A program made the translations under genes and the position numbers. Shown here piece by piece: positions 35,840 to 45,682 of a stretch of DNA of 64,000 bases. Origin of the DNA: Alcaligenes faecalis (lineage in GTDB: Bacteria > Pseudomonadota > Gammaproteobacteria > Burkholderiales > Burkholderiaceae_B); contig NZ_CP168006.1 of the NCBI RefSeq assembly GCF_041521385.1, positions 3,142,902-3,206,901 on the forward strand. The letters are read 5' to 3'. The notes beneath the pieces are model-generated. The model was not told where the DNA came from. It worked only from the letters and a program-made list of their open reading frames with translations, and did no database searches. Numbering within the stretch: the stretch's first letter is position 1; each line of letters opens with the position of its first letter.

Positions 35840-37576
35840 TTACAGCGTGGCCAGACGTTCCAGGCTGAGCTGGGCAATCTGTTCCACCGGCACCTTGGTG
35901 CTGCTGGCGTCGCGGCGAGCTTGCATTTCAACCATACCTTCTTTCAGGCCGCGCTCGCCGATAGTAATGCGCAGTGGCACACCAATCAGCTCCCAATCGG
36001 CAAACATGATGCCGGGGCGGGCGTCGCGGTCGTCCAGAATGACATCCACACCTTGCTCTTTGAGCTGGGTGTACAGATCAGTCGCAGTCTGACGCACAGC
36101 ATCGCTTTTGGTAAAGCCGATCGGGCAGATCACCACTTCAAAAGGAGCCAGGGCGCGAGGCCAGATCATGCCGCGCTCATCGTGGTTTTGCTCGATGGCA
36201 GCCGCAGCAATGCGGCTGACGCCAATGCCATAACAACCCATTTGCATGACAGCAGGTTTACCATCAGTTTCCAAAAAGGTGGCGTTCAGCTTCCTGGAGT
36301 AAACATCGCCCAGGAAGAAAACGTGGCCCACCTCAATACCGCGCTGGATGGCCAGCTTGCCGCCTTCAGGGGCCGGGTCGCCGTGAACCACGTTGCGCAG
36401 GTCTGCCTTGATGGGCTCAGGCAGGTCACGACCCCAGTTCACGCCGGTGTAGTGATACCCCTCTTCGTTGGCGCCACAGACAAAGTCACTCATATTGGCC
36501 ACAGTCAGATCGGCAATGACTTGCACAGGCTGGTGGGTGCCGATCGGGCCCAGATAGCCGGGTTTGCAGCCAAAAGTAGCCACAATTTCCTCTTCGCTGG
36601 CCAGGCGGTGGCCTTTTTCAAAGCCAGCCAGTTTGGAAACCTTGATGTCGTTGACTTCATGGTCGCCGCGAATCAGCAACAGGTACACCGTTGTCTTGGT
36701 TTGCTCGTCTTCCTCAAGGTCGGTTGCCACCACAACGGATTTGACGGTGGCAGTCAAATCCAGCCCCAGTTGCTGAGCCACCAGTTCGCATTTGGGGGCT
36801 TCTGGTGTGGCGGTCTTGACCAGGTCTTGACCAGGAGCGGCGCGCTCAGCCAGAAGACAAGGGGCAGGGGCCAACTCGATATTGGCGGCGTAGTCTGTGT
36901 CGGGGTTGTAGACCAGCAAGTCTTCGCCGGTATCGGCAATGACCTGGAATTCATGGCTGCGCGAACCGCCAATGGAGCCGGTATCAGCCGCTACAGCACG
37001 GAAGTCCAGACCTAGACGAGCAAAAATACGCATATAAGCGTCGTACATATTGTCGTAGCTGGCCTGAGCGTCTTCGGCGTTGCGGTCAAAGGAGTAGGCG
37101 TCCTTCATGGTGAATTCGCGGCCACGCATCAAGCCAAAGCGGGGACGACGCTCGTCACGGAACTTGGTTTGAATATGGTAGAAGTTGATGGGCAACTGGC
37201 GCCAGCTGTGGATTTCGTTGCGGGCAATGTCCGTGATCACTTCTTCGGAGGTGGGCTGCAGCACGAAGTCGCGCTGGTGGCGATCCTTGATTCGCAGCAG
37301 TTCGTCACCATATTTTTCCCAACGGCCCGACTCTACCCAGAGTTCGGCAGGCTGGACGACTGGCATCAGCAGCTCAATGGCGCCGGAGCGGTCCATTTCC
37401 TGACGGATGATGTTTTCAATCTTGCGCAGCACACGCAGGCCCATTGGCATATAGGTATAGATACCGCCGGCGGCTTTACGGATCATGCCGGCACGCGTCA
37501 TGAGCTGGTGGCTGGCAACTTCGGCCTCGGTAGGCGCTTCTTTCAGGGTATTAATGTGATACTGGCTAGCATGCAT
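35840..37576 (-). CDS. proS: Proline--tRNA ligase
   Basis: A 578-aa class II aminoacyl-tRNA synthetase of the bacterial type, charging tRNA-Pro. Class II motifs: motif 1 around [20 protein letters not shown], motif 2 [20 protein letters not shown], motif 3 [14 protein letters not shown]. The editing insertion domain between motifs 2 and 3 contains [21 protein letters not shown]-terminal anticodon-binding domain follows. Transcribed ahead of ybgC-tolQRAB on the minus strand. Confidence 0.98.
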   Translation of the reverse strand: MHASQYHINTLKEAPTEAEVASHQLMTRAGMIRKAAGGIYTYMPMGLRVLRKIENIIRQEMDRSGAIELLMPVVQPAELWVESGRWEKYGDELLRIKDRHQRDFVLQPTSEEVITDIARNEIHSWRQLPINFYHIQTKFRDERRPRFGLMRGREFTMKDAYSFDRNAEDAQASYDNMYDAYMRIFARLGLDFRAVAADTGSIGGSRSHEFQVIADTGEDLLVYNPDTDYAANIELAPAPCLLAERAAPGQDLVKTATPEAPKCELVAQQLGLDLTATVKSVVVATDLEEDEQTKTTVYLLLIRGDHEVNDIKVSKLAGFEKGHRLASEEEIVATFGCKPGYLGPIGTHQPVQVIADLTVANMSDFVCGANEEGYHYTGVNWGRDLPEPIKADLRNVVHGDPAPEGGKLAIQRGIEVGHVFFLGDVYSRKLNATFLETDGKPAVMQMGCYGIGVSRIAAAAIEQNHDERGMIWPRALAPFEVVICPIGFTKSDAVRQTATDLYTQLKEQGVDVILDDRDARPGIMFADWELIGVPLRITIGERGLKEGMVEMQARRDASSTKVPVEQIAQLSLERLATL

Positions 37577-37640
37577 GGTAGGGAACTCGTCAGGTACGTA
37601 TAATCAGATCTAATTGTATTGAATTCGTTAGAGGTGGCCT

Positions 37641-38207
37641 ATGTTAGATCGTGAAGGCTACCGTCCTAATGTCGGAATTATTCTCGTTAATCGCAAGAAC
37701 GAGGTTTTTTGGGGCAAGCGTATTCGGGAACATGCCTGGCAGTTCCCGCAAGGCGGTATCAAATACGGCGAAACACCCGTACAGGCGATGTACCGCGAAC
37801 TGCACGAAGAAGTGGGCTTGCTGCCAGAGCATATCCGTATATTAGGCCGGACGCGAGATTGGCTTCGCTACAACGTGCCCAATCATTTTGTACGTCGGGA
37901 GGCGCGTGGCCATTACAAGGGCCAGAAACAAATCTGGTTCCTGTTGCGGCTGGTAGGGCGAGACAGCGATGTCTGCCTGCGTTCTTCCTCGACGCCGGAG
38001 TTTGATGCCTGGCGTTGGAGTCAATATTGGGTGCCACTTGATTCAGTGATTGAGTTCAAGCGGGAAGTCTATCAGCAAGCGTTGAACGAGCTGTCGGATA
38101 TTTTATTCCGACGGCGCCAGGAAAATCGTTATTTACGTCAGCGCCTGCAAAGCGCCGTTGATGCCGATACCGTAGACAGCAGGGATCATGCGCATATTAT
38201 TGGTTGA
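37641..38207 (+). CDS. rppH: RNA 5'-pyrophosphohydrolase
   Basis: A 188-aa Nudix hydrolase that removes pyrophosphate from 5' triphosphate RNA and starts mRNA decay. It begins [18 protein letters not shown], and the Nudix box spans [20 protein letters not shown] followed by VGLL (residues ~38-60). Slightly longer than E. coli RppH. Divergent from proS. Its 3' end overlaps the response-regulator gene by 20 nt. Confidence 0.95.
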   Translation: MLDREGYRPNVGIILVNRKNEVFWGKRIREHAWQFPQGGIKYGETPVQAMYRELHEEVGLLPEHIRILGRTRDWLRYNVPNHFVRREARGHYKGQKQIWFLLRLVGRDSDVCLRSSSTPEFDAWRWSQYWVPLDSVIEFKREVYQQALNELSDILFRRRQENRYLRQRLQSAVDADTVDSRDHAHIIG

Positions 38208-38874
38208 GGACGAGTTGGAAATGGCCGCGTGGCTGGAGCGGGCCTTGGCGCAAAGTGGTTTTTTGCCCGATCCCGCTCATGATGCCCGAACGGCAGAAGG
38301 GTTGTTGACAGCGCATGAATATGATGCGGTTGTGATGGATTTGCGCCTGCCCGATAAACACGGGCTGGTGCTTTTGCGCGAGATGCGCGAGCGTGGCGAT
38401 CACACGCCGGTGCTGATCCTCACCGCTCAAGGTGCCTTGCAGGACCGCGTTCGCGGCTTGAATCTGGGTGCTGACGATTTCTTGACCAAACCCTTTGCTC
38501 TGGAAGAGCTGGAGGCACGTCTGGCGGCGTTGGTGCGACGCAGCCGCGGCCGGGTGACCCCTGTGGTCAGCTGTGGTTCATTGGAGTACAACCCCGAAAG
38601 TCGGGCATTCATGCTGGACAATGTCATTGTGCATTTGACACCGCGTGAACATGCTGCTTTGTTGGTACTGATCAGCCGCTCTGGCATGCCGGTTGAAAAA
38701 TCCCAGCTCTTTGCCCGCGTGTTCGAGCATGATAGCGATGCCAGCCCCGATGCCATTGAGGTCGTCTTGCACCGCTTGCGCAAGAAGCTGGCCAATAGCG
38801 ATGTGCATATCGTGACGGTGCGCGGCCTGGGCTACATGTTGGAAGTGCTTGAGGCGGAATCCGGCGTCGCATGA
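38188..38874 (+). CDS. tctD: OmpR-family response regulator (TctD-like)
   Basis: A 228-aa regulator. The receiver domain has the acidic pair Glu7-Asp8, phospho-acceptor Asp51 ([12 protein letters not shown]) and Lys in [10 protein letters not shown]. The C-terminal winged helix carries [15 protein letters not shown] and [15 protein letters not shown] recognition. It overlaps rppH by 20 nt and the kinase gene by 4 nt (ATGA). TctD activates tricarboxylate transport genes; the nearby tctBA genes support this, but the name is by resemblance and context. Confidence 0.88.
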   Translation: MRILLVEDELEMAAWLERALAQSGFLPDPAHDARTAEGLLTAHEYDAVVMDLRLPDKHGLVLLREMRERGDHTPVLILTAQGALQDRVRGLNLGADDFLTKPFALEELEARLAALVRRSRGRVTPVVSCGSLEYNPESRAFMLDNVIVHLTPREHAALLVLISRSGMPVEKSQLFARVFEHDSDASPDAIEVVLHRLRKKLANSDVHIVTVRGLGYMLEVLEAESGVA

Positions 38875-40394
38875 CAGCACCTTCCCCCCCCCCTGCCAAT
38901 GCCTGGCAAGGCAGCTTGCGCTTTTGGCTGCTGGTCCTGCTGATACCGGGGGTGGTCGCCTTGCTGTTGTACGACAGTTGGGAAGATTACCGGGCCATGA
39001 ACTCCGTCACGGAAAATGTGTACGACAGCGCCCTGCTGGAACCAGCCAAGGTGTTGGAGACCAGTGTAGAGTTCAATACTGATGGCAGTTTACGGATTGA
39101 CCCGCCTTTTTATGCCCAGGTCATGCTGGAGTCCCGCCCTGGCAATCGCAAGTATTTCCGCGTTGAAGAAATTACCCCTTTGGTCCGTAACCTGGGGGGG
39201 GCCGATGCCAATCAATTAACAGGGCGTACCTTGCTCGGGATGGAAGGGCTGCCGCGTCCCTCTACTTTGGCCGATCATGAGGGTGTGCCGGTTTTTTACG
39301 ATTCTTTTTTCCGTAATGACACCGTGCGTATGGTGGCCTTGTGGCGCGACCTTCATTATAAAGGCCAGCACAGACAGGTTCTGGTCATGGTGGGCGAAAG
39401 CCTGGATTTGCGCTTGCGTACACAGCAAGAAGCTTGGCGCGAAGGGATATTTCGCAACTTACGCATGTTGCTGTTCGCCGTGTTGCTGGTCTGGTTTGCC
39501 GTCGCCTGGGCGCTGCGCCCTTTACAGGCCTTGAGACAGGAAGTACGCAATCGCAGCGTGGACGACTTGCAGCCGTTGGACGAGCGTGATGTTCCGCGCG
39601 AAGTCGTGCCTTTGGTGCGCTCGGTCAATCACCATATTGAGTTGTATCGCTCCGTGCTGGATCGGCAGGCTCAGTTTCTGGCGGATGCCTCACATCAGTT
39701 ACGCACTCCTTTGGCGATTATTCACACCCAGGCCCAATACGCTCGCCGCGAGCCGGATATTGAGCGTGTGCGGGAGTCCCTGGGGGCAATCATCAAGCAA
39801 TTGGGACAGGCGACTCGTCTGACCGAGCAATTGCTTGCCTTGGCCCACGCCAGCCATAGCACCACCATGAGCCAGGGACAGGTCGATCTGGCCAGTTTGG
39901 GGCGCGAGGTGGTGCTGCAATATCTGCCCCTGGCGCGTGAGCATCGTCAGGACCTGGGCTGGATCGGGCCGGGTGAAGAGGGCGAGCAGGCACCTTTGTG
40001 GGTTTACGCCAGCGATGCCGAGATTCATGAGTCGGTCTCCAACCTGATTCACAACGCCATCAATCACGCCGGTAGTGGCAGTGCGATAACGGTTTCTGCC
40101 GGACACGATGACCAGCAGGCCTGGATCAGCGTGACGGACAATGGCATGGGCCTGGCAGCCAGCTTGCGTGAAAGTGTATTTGTACGTTTTGATCGGGGCG
40201 GGCCGGCACGCAAGGGCGGACGTGGTTCGGGTTCCGGCTTGGGCCTGGCCATTGCACTGGCTTATGCCGAGCGCAATGGCGGCACGATTGTGCTCACGGA
40301 TGGTGAGCACAACGATATGGGCGGTTACGGCTTGAAGGCGACGCTACGTTTGCCCTTGATGCAGCCCGAAGCGCCAAAACCAGATAACTCCTGA
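38871..40394 (+). CDS. tctE: Sensor histidine kinase (TctE-like)
   Basis: A 507-aa membrane kinase. Helix 1 (LRFWLLVLLIPGVVALLLY, ~20-38) and helix 2 (MLLFAVLLVWFAVAWAL, ~198-214) flank a periplasmic sensor of the 2CSK_N type. The H-box is DASHQLRTPLAIIHTQAQ, and the ATPase has the N-box LIHNAINHA, G1 VTDNGMGL and G2 GSGSGLGLAIA. Partner of the preceding regulator. Likely senses citrate-type acids, by context. Confidence 0.88.
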   Translation: MTAPSPPPANAWQGSLRFWLLVLLIPGVVALLLYDSWEDYRAMNSVTENVYDSALLEPAKVLETSVEFNTDGSLRIDPPFYAQVMLESRPGNRKYFRVEEITPLVRNLGGADANQLTGRTLLGMEGLPRPSTLADHEGVPVFYDSFFRNDTVRMVALWRDLHYKGQHRQVLVMVGESLDLRLRTQQEAWREGIFRNLRMLLFAVLLVWFAVAWALRPLQALRQEVRNRSVDDLQPLDERDVPREVVPLVRSVNHHIELYRSVLDRQAQFLADASHQLRTPLAIIHTQAQYARREPDIERVRESLGAIIKQLGQATRLTEQLLALAHASHSTTMSQGQVDLASLGREVVLQYLPLAREHRQDLGWIGPGEEGEQAPLWVYASDAEIHESVSNLIHNAINHAGSGSAITVSAGHDDQQAWISVTDNGMGLAASLRESVFVRFDRGGPARKGGRGSGSGLGLAIALAYAERNGGTIVLTDGEHNDMGGYGLKATLRLPLMQPEAPKPDNS

Positions 40395-40655
40395 GTCAAT
40401 CGAGTCGCCAGCCACTGAGCCTATGACGCTGGGCTCCCTGCTGCACCAGATCCAGCTTGTTCAACATCCATTTCACGGTGAAGTCTGTTGGAAAGTCTTG
40501 GCTAGCATCGTCGGCCCTTCGGGTTTCATTGACCAGCAGCGGGCTGTGCCCTCGTTCAGGACAGGGTGCTTTAGTGCTTGTAGCCTTCGGGTAGGTGCTC
40601 TTGGCGCTGCCGGTCCGGTCTTTCGTTTATCGGGGGCGTAGAGCAGGCAAAGAGA
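40395..40655. other. Unassigned spacer with frames open on both strands
   Basis: About 260 bp between tctE and the tctA terminator. The minus strand is open for roughly 80 codons ending in TGA at about 40396, with a protein-like C-terminal part (KWMLNKLDLVQQGAQRHRLS), but it has no good start codon or ribosome binding site. A plus-strand frame (40423-40641) is equally unconvincing. It could be a gene remnant. I assign no function. Confidence 0.25.
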
Positions 40656-40700
40656 AAGGCCTGATTTCGTGGAGAGACGAAATCAGGCCTTCTTGTTGAC
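40656..40700 (-). terminator. Terminator of tctBA
   Basis: A 15-bp perfect stem (40656-40670 with 40677-40691), followed on the minus strand by TTTCTCTTT. A second imperfect hairpin lies at about 40708-40741, closer to the tctA stop. Confidence 0.8.
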
Positions 40701-40759
40701 TGCGTGGTTTGAATGCCTCCTTTCAGAAGGAGCGTTCAAACCAGAGAACGGGTTGTGTC

Positions 40760-42271
40760 TTAGTCCTCTTCCACGAAAGTTTCATCGCGTTTTTTCTTGA
40801 CTGAGGGCAGGGCCACAATTACCACCAGGATGGCGGCGAGAACCAGCAATGACAAGGACAGCGGACGAGTAACAAAAGTGGTGTAGTCCCCGCGGGACAG
40901 CAGCAGGGCGCGACGGAAATTTTCTTCCATCATGGGGCCCAAGACCAGACCCAGCAATAGGGGAGCGCCTTCACAACGCAGCTTGGACCAGACATAGCCA
41001 ACAAAACCAAAGGCGGCGGTGACCAGAATGTCAAACACGTTGTAGTTCAGCGAGTACACCCCGACCGTACAAAACACCAGAATGGCCGGAAATAGCAGGC
41101 GGTAGGGTACTTTGAGTAGCTTTACCCACAGACCAACCAGTGGCAGGTTCAGAATGACCAGCATCAGGTTACCGATCCACATGGAGGCGATCAGACCCCA
41201 GAACAGTTCAGGGTGACTGGTCATCACTTGTGGGCCGGGCTGAATGTTGTGGATGGTCATTGCACCAATCATCAGAGCCGTCACGGCGTTACCGGGAATA
41301 CCAAGGGTCAGCAACGGAATGAAGGAGGTTTGAGCGGCGGCGTTGTTGGCTGACTCTGGACCAGCCAATCCAGCAGGGTGCCCTTTACCGAAGCGTTCTG
41401 GATTTCTGGAGATCTTTTTCTCCAGTGTGTAAGACGCAAAGGAAGATAGAACGGCGCCACCACCGGGCAGGATTCCCAGGCAAGAACCCATGGCCGTGCC
41501 ACGAACGACAGCAGGCCAGCACTCTTTAAATTCTTGTTTATTGGGGTATAGGCTGCCGACCTTGCCGGTAATTTCGACACGCTGATCGCCCAGCTCCAGA
41601 TTGTTCATGATCTCCGAGAAGCCGAACACACCCATGGCCACGACGGCAAAGTCGATACCATCTTGCAGTTCGGGAATACCAAAGTCGTAACGGGCTACAC
41701 CGGAGTTCACGTCGGTACCAACCATACCCAGCAGCAGACCCAACAGAATCATGCAGATGGCTTTGGGCAGAGAACCAGAGGCCAGCACCACCGCGCCCAC
41801 CAGGCCTAACACCATTAATGAGAAATACTCGGCCGGTCCGAACTTGAAGGCGACTTCAGCCAAAGGCGGTGCGAAGGCCGCCAGCAAGATGGTTGCCACA
41901 CAACCGGCAAAGAACGAACCCAGGGCAGCAATAGCCAAAGCGGCTCCGGCCCGGCCATTGCGTGCCATCTGGTGTCCGTCCAGCACCGTCACCACCGCCG
42001 AGGTTTCACCCGGCAAGGCAACCAGAATGGCGGTTGTGGACCCGCCATACTGAGCACCATAGTAAATGCCAGCCAGCATGATCAGGCCAGCCACTGGAGG
42101 TAGTACATAGGTGATGGGCAGCAGCATGGCGATGGTTGGCACAGGGCCAATGCCAGGCAATACGCCAATCAGGGTGCCCAGTATGCAACCGAGCAAAGCG
42201 TAGGCCAGGTTCTCCGGTGTGACGGCGACCGAAAAACCCAGCATCAGGTTGTCAAATAATTCCATATTCAT
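40760..42271 (-). CDS. tctA: Tripartite tricarboxylate transporter, large membrane subunit TctA
   Basis: A 503-aa protein with 11-12 membrane helices. TctA signatures are clear: PENLAYALLGCILGTLIGVL, the glycine-rich YYGAQYGGSTTAILVALPGE, and the C-terminal LVLGPMMEENFRRALLLSRG. It forms the Na+-driven channel of the TTT family, with TctB and a periplasmic TctC-type receptor. It follows tctB by 10 bp. No TctC gene is present on either side. Confidence 0.95.
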   Translation of the reverse strand: MNMELFDNLMLGFSVAVTPENLAYALLGCILGTLIGVLPGIGPVPTIAMLLPITYVLPPVAGLIMLAGIYYGAQYGGSTTAILVALPGETSAVVTVLDGHQMARNGRAGAALAIAALGSFFAGCVATILLAAFAPPLAEVAFKFGPAEYFSLMVLGLVGAVVLASGSLPKAICMILLGLLLGMVGTDVNSGVARYDFGIPELQDGIDFAVVAMGVFGFSEIMNNLELGDQRVEITGKVGSLYPNKQEFKECWPAVVRGTAMGSCLGILPGGGAVLSSFASYTLEKKISRNPERFGKGHPAGLAGPESANNAAAQTSFIPLLTLGIPGNAVTALMIGAMTIHNIQPGPQVMTSHPELFWGLIASMWIGNLMLVILNLPLVGLWVKLLKVPYRLLFPAILVFCTVGVYSLNYNVFDILVTAAFGFVGYVWSKLRCEGAPLLLGLVLGPMMEENFRRALLLSRGDYTTFVTRPLSLSLLVLAAILVVIVALPSVKKKRDETFVEED

Positions 42272-42281
42272 TCACCCCCAA

Positions 42282-42740
42282 TCAGGCCAGAAAACTTGGC
42301 CACAGGGGAAATACCAGCCCCAGGCCCTTGATGAATGCCAGCCAGACAAACAGCACCAGAAACACCGCTGCGCCCAACGCGATCGGCCAGCTAAATTCGT
42401 GGCTGGCAAAGCTGCTGATTACCACAAGCAGAAAAATAGAGGCGTACACCCCTAAGGAGTTAAGGGTCAGCCCGCACAGGACAACCGCGCCGATGATAAC
42501 GAAGACAACTTTCCAGTTAAACTTCTCTATCTCTGTGCTTTCTGCTTTGGCAGACAGTGAGTTCAAGGTGACAACTGCCCCTAGCAAGCTCAGGCATACA
42601 CCAAGCCAGAAGGGGAAGTAGCCGGGTCCCATACGGGCGGCGGTTCCCATCGAGTAGCTGGTAGCCCCGAGCGAGAAAGCGGCGCCCACCACCACGAACA
42701 TGATCCCGGACCAGAAGTCCTGTTTATTTTTAATTTGCAT
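42282..42740 (-). CDS. tctB: Tripartite tricarboxylate transporter, small membrane subunit TctB
   Basis: A 152-aa protein with four hydrophobic helices, e.g. DFWSGIMFVVVGAAFSLGAT and the pattern MGPGYFPFWLGVCLSLLGAV that is typical of TctB. Role within the TTT transporter is structural and poorly defined. First gene of a two-gene operon; the usual upstream tctC is absent. Confidence 0.92.
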   Translation of the reverse strand: MQIKNKQDFWSGIMFVVVGAAFSLGATSYSMGTAARMGPGYFPFWLGVCLSLLGAVVTLNSLSAKAESTEIEKFNWKVVFVIIGAVVLCGLTLNSLGVYASIFLLVVISSFASHEFSWPIALGAAVFLVLFVWLAFIKGLGLVFPLWPSFLA

Positions 42741-43080
42741 AAGGTGGATTCTCCTTGTCTGCCTTGCGCATTGGTTTTCCTTTTTCCTGTGTCAGCTTGT
42801 TTATGGTGGAGCGGGCCCCACACTCTGCGTGTGCCGACTGCATTGAACAGAGGTGACGCATGGTAATGGAGCACTTGCAGACTGAAAACCCTGACTTGAC
42901 CCTAGTTTTTAAGGGTTTTCCCTGTAAATCTGGGAATTTAGGGTTTTTTGGGAGCAAGTTCGATGGCTGATGGTCTGCTTTGAAAGAAGTTTGAAAGGTA
43001 ATGGAAAGATGGGTGAAAGGTTATCATTAGTATGAAATTCCTCTACCCAGTAACGCTAGCAATGGTTTACGATAAGGCCC
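42741..43080 (-). promoter_or_regulatory. tctBA upstream region with AGGGTTTT direct repeats
   Basis: This 340-bp gap has no gene. AGGGTTTT occurs at 42913-42920 and again at 42941-42948, 28 bp apart and each in a wider TTAGGGTTTT context. They are candidate operators for the TctD-like regulator. The far end should also carry the promoter of the 43081 operon. Confidence 0.35.
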
Positions 43081-43485
43081 ATGTTGCAAGATCTCGACTT
43101 TCTCGCTGACCGTATCGGTCAACTGGTAGAGCAATCTCGTCAGCTCAATGCTGAACGCGCTCAATTATTAGCTCGTCTGAAAACTCAGGATGCCGAGCTG
43201 GACGCCTTGCGCCAGCAGAATCGGCGTCAACAGGACGAGTTCGAGTCCCTGTCCACCGGCGTTGCTTCGCATCAGCGTCAGTTGGATGTGGTGCAGCAAC
43301 AAGCACAAGCCGATCAGGCGGAGCTGAAAAAACTGCTTGAACAGGAACAGGCTCAGGTGGCCGCCTTGCGTCGTGAGCTGGATAGTGCGCGTGCAGGAAT
43401 GGGTGTGCTGCGTGATGTGGCGGGGCAGGCTCGTGATCAGATCGGTTCGATCCTGATGCGTTTACCCGGTGCCGTACAGGAGTAA
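43081..43485 (+). CDS. Coiled-coil protein upstream of zapA
   Basis: A 134-aa protein, almost wholly predicted coiled coil from residue 5 to 110 (DFLADRIGQLVEQSRQLNAE onward, with regular Leu/Gln heptads). A short hydrophobic tail ends in ILMRLPGAV. Related small coiled coils precede zapA in many beta-proteobacteria and resemble the ZapB-like TIGR02449 group. It ends 3 bp before zapA, so a role with FtsZ assembly is likely but inferred. Confidence 0.8.
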   Translation: MLQDLDFLADRIGQLVEQSRQLNAERAQLLARLKTQDAELDALRQQNRRQQDEFESLSTGVASHQRQLDVVQQQAQADQAELKKLLEQEQAQVAALRRELDSARAGMGVLRDVAGQARDQIGSILMRLPGAVQE

Positions 43486-43488
43486 GTC

Positions 43489-43800
43489 ATGGAACGAGTC
43501 GATATTTCCCTATTGGGCCGCGATTACTCTTTGGCATGCCCCCCATCTGAAAAAGCGCGCTTGCTGGAAGCAGTCAAGCTGGTAGATCAGCGTATGCAGT
43601 CTATCAAGGGTTCGGGCCGCGTCTCGGGCAACGAACGTATCGCCGTTATGGCCGCCATTCAGATCGCCAGCGAGTTTTTATCTGCTAAAGCACCTGATGG
43701 TCCTCTGGCTAATGTTGCTTTTGGCGATTTCAAGCGTAAAATTGAGGACATGCACGCGATGATTGACGATGTCATCGAGCCTTCGGGCACATCGCGCTAA
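43489..43800 (+). CDS. zapA: Cell division protein ZapA
   Basis: A 103-aa ZapA family protein that cross-links FtsZ filaments. The start ERVDISLLGRDYSLACPPSE and the following LLEAVKLVDQRMQSIK are typical, and GNERIAVMAALQIA-like sequence follows. Coupled to the coiled-coil gene and followed by 6S RNA, the classical zapA-ssrS arrangement. Confidence 0.95.
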   Translation: MERVDISLLGRDYSLACPPSEKARLLEAVKLVDQRMQSIKGSGRVSGNERIAVMAAIQIASEFLSAKAPDGPLANVAFGDFKRKIEDMHAMIDDVIEPSGTSR

Positions 43801-43807
43801 ACCGAAT

Positions 43808-43995
43808 TTGAAAGCAGTTCCTTGTTGTCCCTCGCGAGCTGCTTCATCCCAGTAAGTCCCTGCCGTGTTCGTGACACGACCATACATTCCTTGAACCAAT
43901 GCTTTTGGCATACAGGTTGTTGGATTAGCCAGTAGGAGTGATCGTCCTCGTCGACGAACCCGAAGCTGGCTTGATGACAGCCGATCTTGGACCCT
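43808..43995 (+). ncRNA. ssrS: 6S RNA
   Basis: The stretch directly after zapA is non-coding and structured, in the conserved genomic position of ssrS. The segment around 43890-43920 (TTCCTTGAACCA, then GGCATACAG) resembles the equivalent part of E. coli 6S RNA (CACCTTGAACCAAGGGTTCAAG region). 6S RNA binds sigma-70 RNA polymerase in stationary phase. Both ends are approximate because I could not fix the closing stem by eye. Confidence 0.65.
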
Positions 43996-44036
43996 CGGTT
44001 CCAGGATGCCGGTCTTGACGGCAATGGTGGGGCACC

Positions 44037-44075
44037 TAAAAAAAGCCCGTCCAGATCTGGACGGGCTTTTTCCTT
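44037..44075. terminator. Bidirectional terminator between ssrS and lgt
   Basis: AAAAGCCCGTCCAG (44041-44054) pairs with CTGGACGGGCTTTT (44057-44070), with A-rich and T-rich flanks that serve both strands. Confidence 0.9.
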
Positions 44076-44088
44076 TCTATTGTTTGGC

Positions 44089-44886
44089 TTAACCCTGATT
44101 ACCGGGCGTTACGTCACGTTTGGTGGCATAGGCAAACAAGGCCAGCCCAGCCACAATCATGGGCAAAGACAACCACTGTCCCATCGACAGGCCAGCACTG
44201 AGCAGACCCAGGTAGCCGTCAGGTTCGCGTGTGTACTCCACCACGAAGCGGAAGATTCCGTAGCCGATCAGGAACAGGGCGCTGGTTTGGCCCACGGCAC
44301 GTGGACGGCGCGTAAACCACCATAGCAAAATAAATAGGGCAATGCCCTCCAGGGCCATCTCATACAACTGCGAAGGGTGGCGAGGGGTTGTGTCTACTTG
44401 CGGGAACACCATAGCCCACGGCCCATCGCTAGGGCGACCCCACAGCTCTCCGTTGATAAAGTTGCCCAAGCGGCCCACGGCCAAGCCCAGTGGGATCAAG
44501 GGAGCCAGGAAATCACTGACCTCCAGAAAACGCCGTTGACGGTTCCGAGCAAACAGTGCAATTGTCACCAGCACACCGATCAGGCCGCCATGAAAGGACA
44601 TGCCGCCTTGCCAGACATACAGAATTTCCAGCGGATGCGACAAGTAATAAGAGGGCTGATAGAACAGGGTAAAGCCCAGACGCCCGCCCACTACGACGCC
44701 CAGGACGCAGTAAAAGATCAGGTCTTCCAGGTCTTTGCGAGTCAGTAGGGTATGGCCCGCCCGAATACGTGCCAGGCCAGCTAACCAAACCAGGCCAAAG
44801 CCCACTAAATACATCAAGCCATACCAATGAATGGCAAGGGGGCCAAGTTGTATGGCGACGGGATCAAACTGCGGGTGAATTAACAT
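44089..44886 (-). CDS. lgt: Prolipoprotein diacylglyceryl transferase
   Basis: A 265-aa inner-membrane enzyme with about seven helices that transfers diacylglyceryl from phosphatidylglycerol to the lipobox cysteine of prolipoproteins. The Lgt signature [14 protein letters not shown] lies near residue 140, and [14 protein letters not shown] precedes it. Full length. Divergent from msrA across 265 bp without other features. Confidence 0.97.
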   Translation of the reverse strand: MLIHPQFDPVAIQLGPLAIHWYGLMYLVGFGLVWLAGLARIRAGHTLLTRKDLEDLIFYCVLGVVVGGRLGFTLFYQPSYYLSHPLEILYVWQGGMSFHGGLIGVLVTIALFARNRQRRFLEVSDFLAPLIPLGLAVGRLGNFINGELWGRPSDGPWAMVFPQVDTTPRHPSQLYEMALEGIALFILLWWFTRRPRAVGQTSALFLIGYGIFRFVVEYTREPDGYLGLLSAGLSMGQWLSLPMIVAGLALFAYATKRDVTPGNQG

Positions 44887-45151
44887 GCGAGCCCATTACA
44901 GAGATGAATATCAGATAATAGCGTGACTACGAGCCCAGACCAGGACTGGGTAAATTGTAAGGGAAGGATCGCGCTGCATTCTGCCTATGGGCACGCCATT
45001 TACCATTAGTAGTTTTTTGTGGAGCAATGGTCTTTAATCCAATCGCAAAGGCTGATACGGTAGCACTGATGAGTATCGTGCGGGCGCAGGAATTCCAAGT
45101 TATTGCAGCCTGGTTGCTGAGTCTAGCCAATTCGTCAACAAAGGAGAGTTC

Positions 45152-45682
45152 ATGAAGGAAACAGCCATATTAGGTGGCGGATGCTTTTGGTGCACTGAAG
45201 GGGTGTTCAAAGCCTTGCAAGGTGTGCAGTCAGTGGTGCCGGGATATTGTGGTGGCCACGTAGAAAATCCCACCTATGAGCAGGTTTGTGGCAAGCAGAC
45301 CGGCCATATTGAAGTGGTCAAAGTGGAGTTTGATCCTTCTGTCATTTCCTATCGGGATTTGCTGGAGGTATTTTTCCTGACCCACGACCCTACTACGCCG
45401 GATCGCCAGGGCGCTGACCAGGGGCCGCAGTATGCGTCTGCCATTTTTTGTCAAAACGAGGAACAGCGTCGTCAGGCGTTTGAAGTCATCGAAGAAGTTA
45501 AATCGCAGTTTGATGCACCTATCGTGACGCATGTACTCGACAGCTCCACTTTCTGGGAAGCCGAGGACTATCACCACGATTATTTTGCCTTGAACCCCGA
45601 GCAAGCCTATTGCCAGATGGTGATTGCGCCCAAGCTCAAGAAGTTCTACCAGCGTTTTCAGGATCTGCTGGTCAAAAGCTAA
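45152..45682 (+). CDS. msrA: Peptide methionine-(S)-S-oxide reductase
   Basis: A 176-aa MsrA that repairs oxidised methionine using thioredoxin. The catalytic Cys11 is in GGGCFWCTEGVF, followed by GYCGGHVENPTYEQVC. Other family blocks are FFLTHDPTTPDRQGADQGPQ and FWEAEDYHHDYF. No signal peptide, so cytoplasmic. Ribosome binding site AGGAGA. It ends overlapping the convergent membrane-protein gene by 4 nt. Confidence 0.97.
   Translation: MKETAILGGGCFWCTEGVFKALQGVQSVVPGYCGGHVENPTYEQVCGKQTGHIEVVKVEFDPSVISYRDLLEVFFLTHDPTTPDRQGADQGPQYASAIFCQNEEQRRQAFEVIEEVKSQFDAPIVTHVLDSSTFWEAEDYHHDYFALNPEQAYCQMVIAPKLKKFYQRFQDLLVKS

Noticed and set aside
35564..37015. 483-codon plus-strand frame over proS
   Set aside because: Shadow of proS, which carries all class II synthetase motifs.
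42730..42957. 75-codon minus-strand frame upstream of tctB as a missing TctC
   Set aside because: Much too short, no signal peptide and no Bug-family sequence; it overlaps the tctB promoter region.
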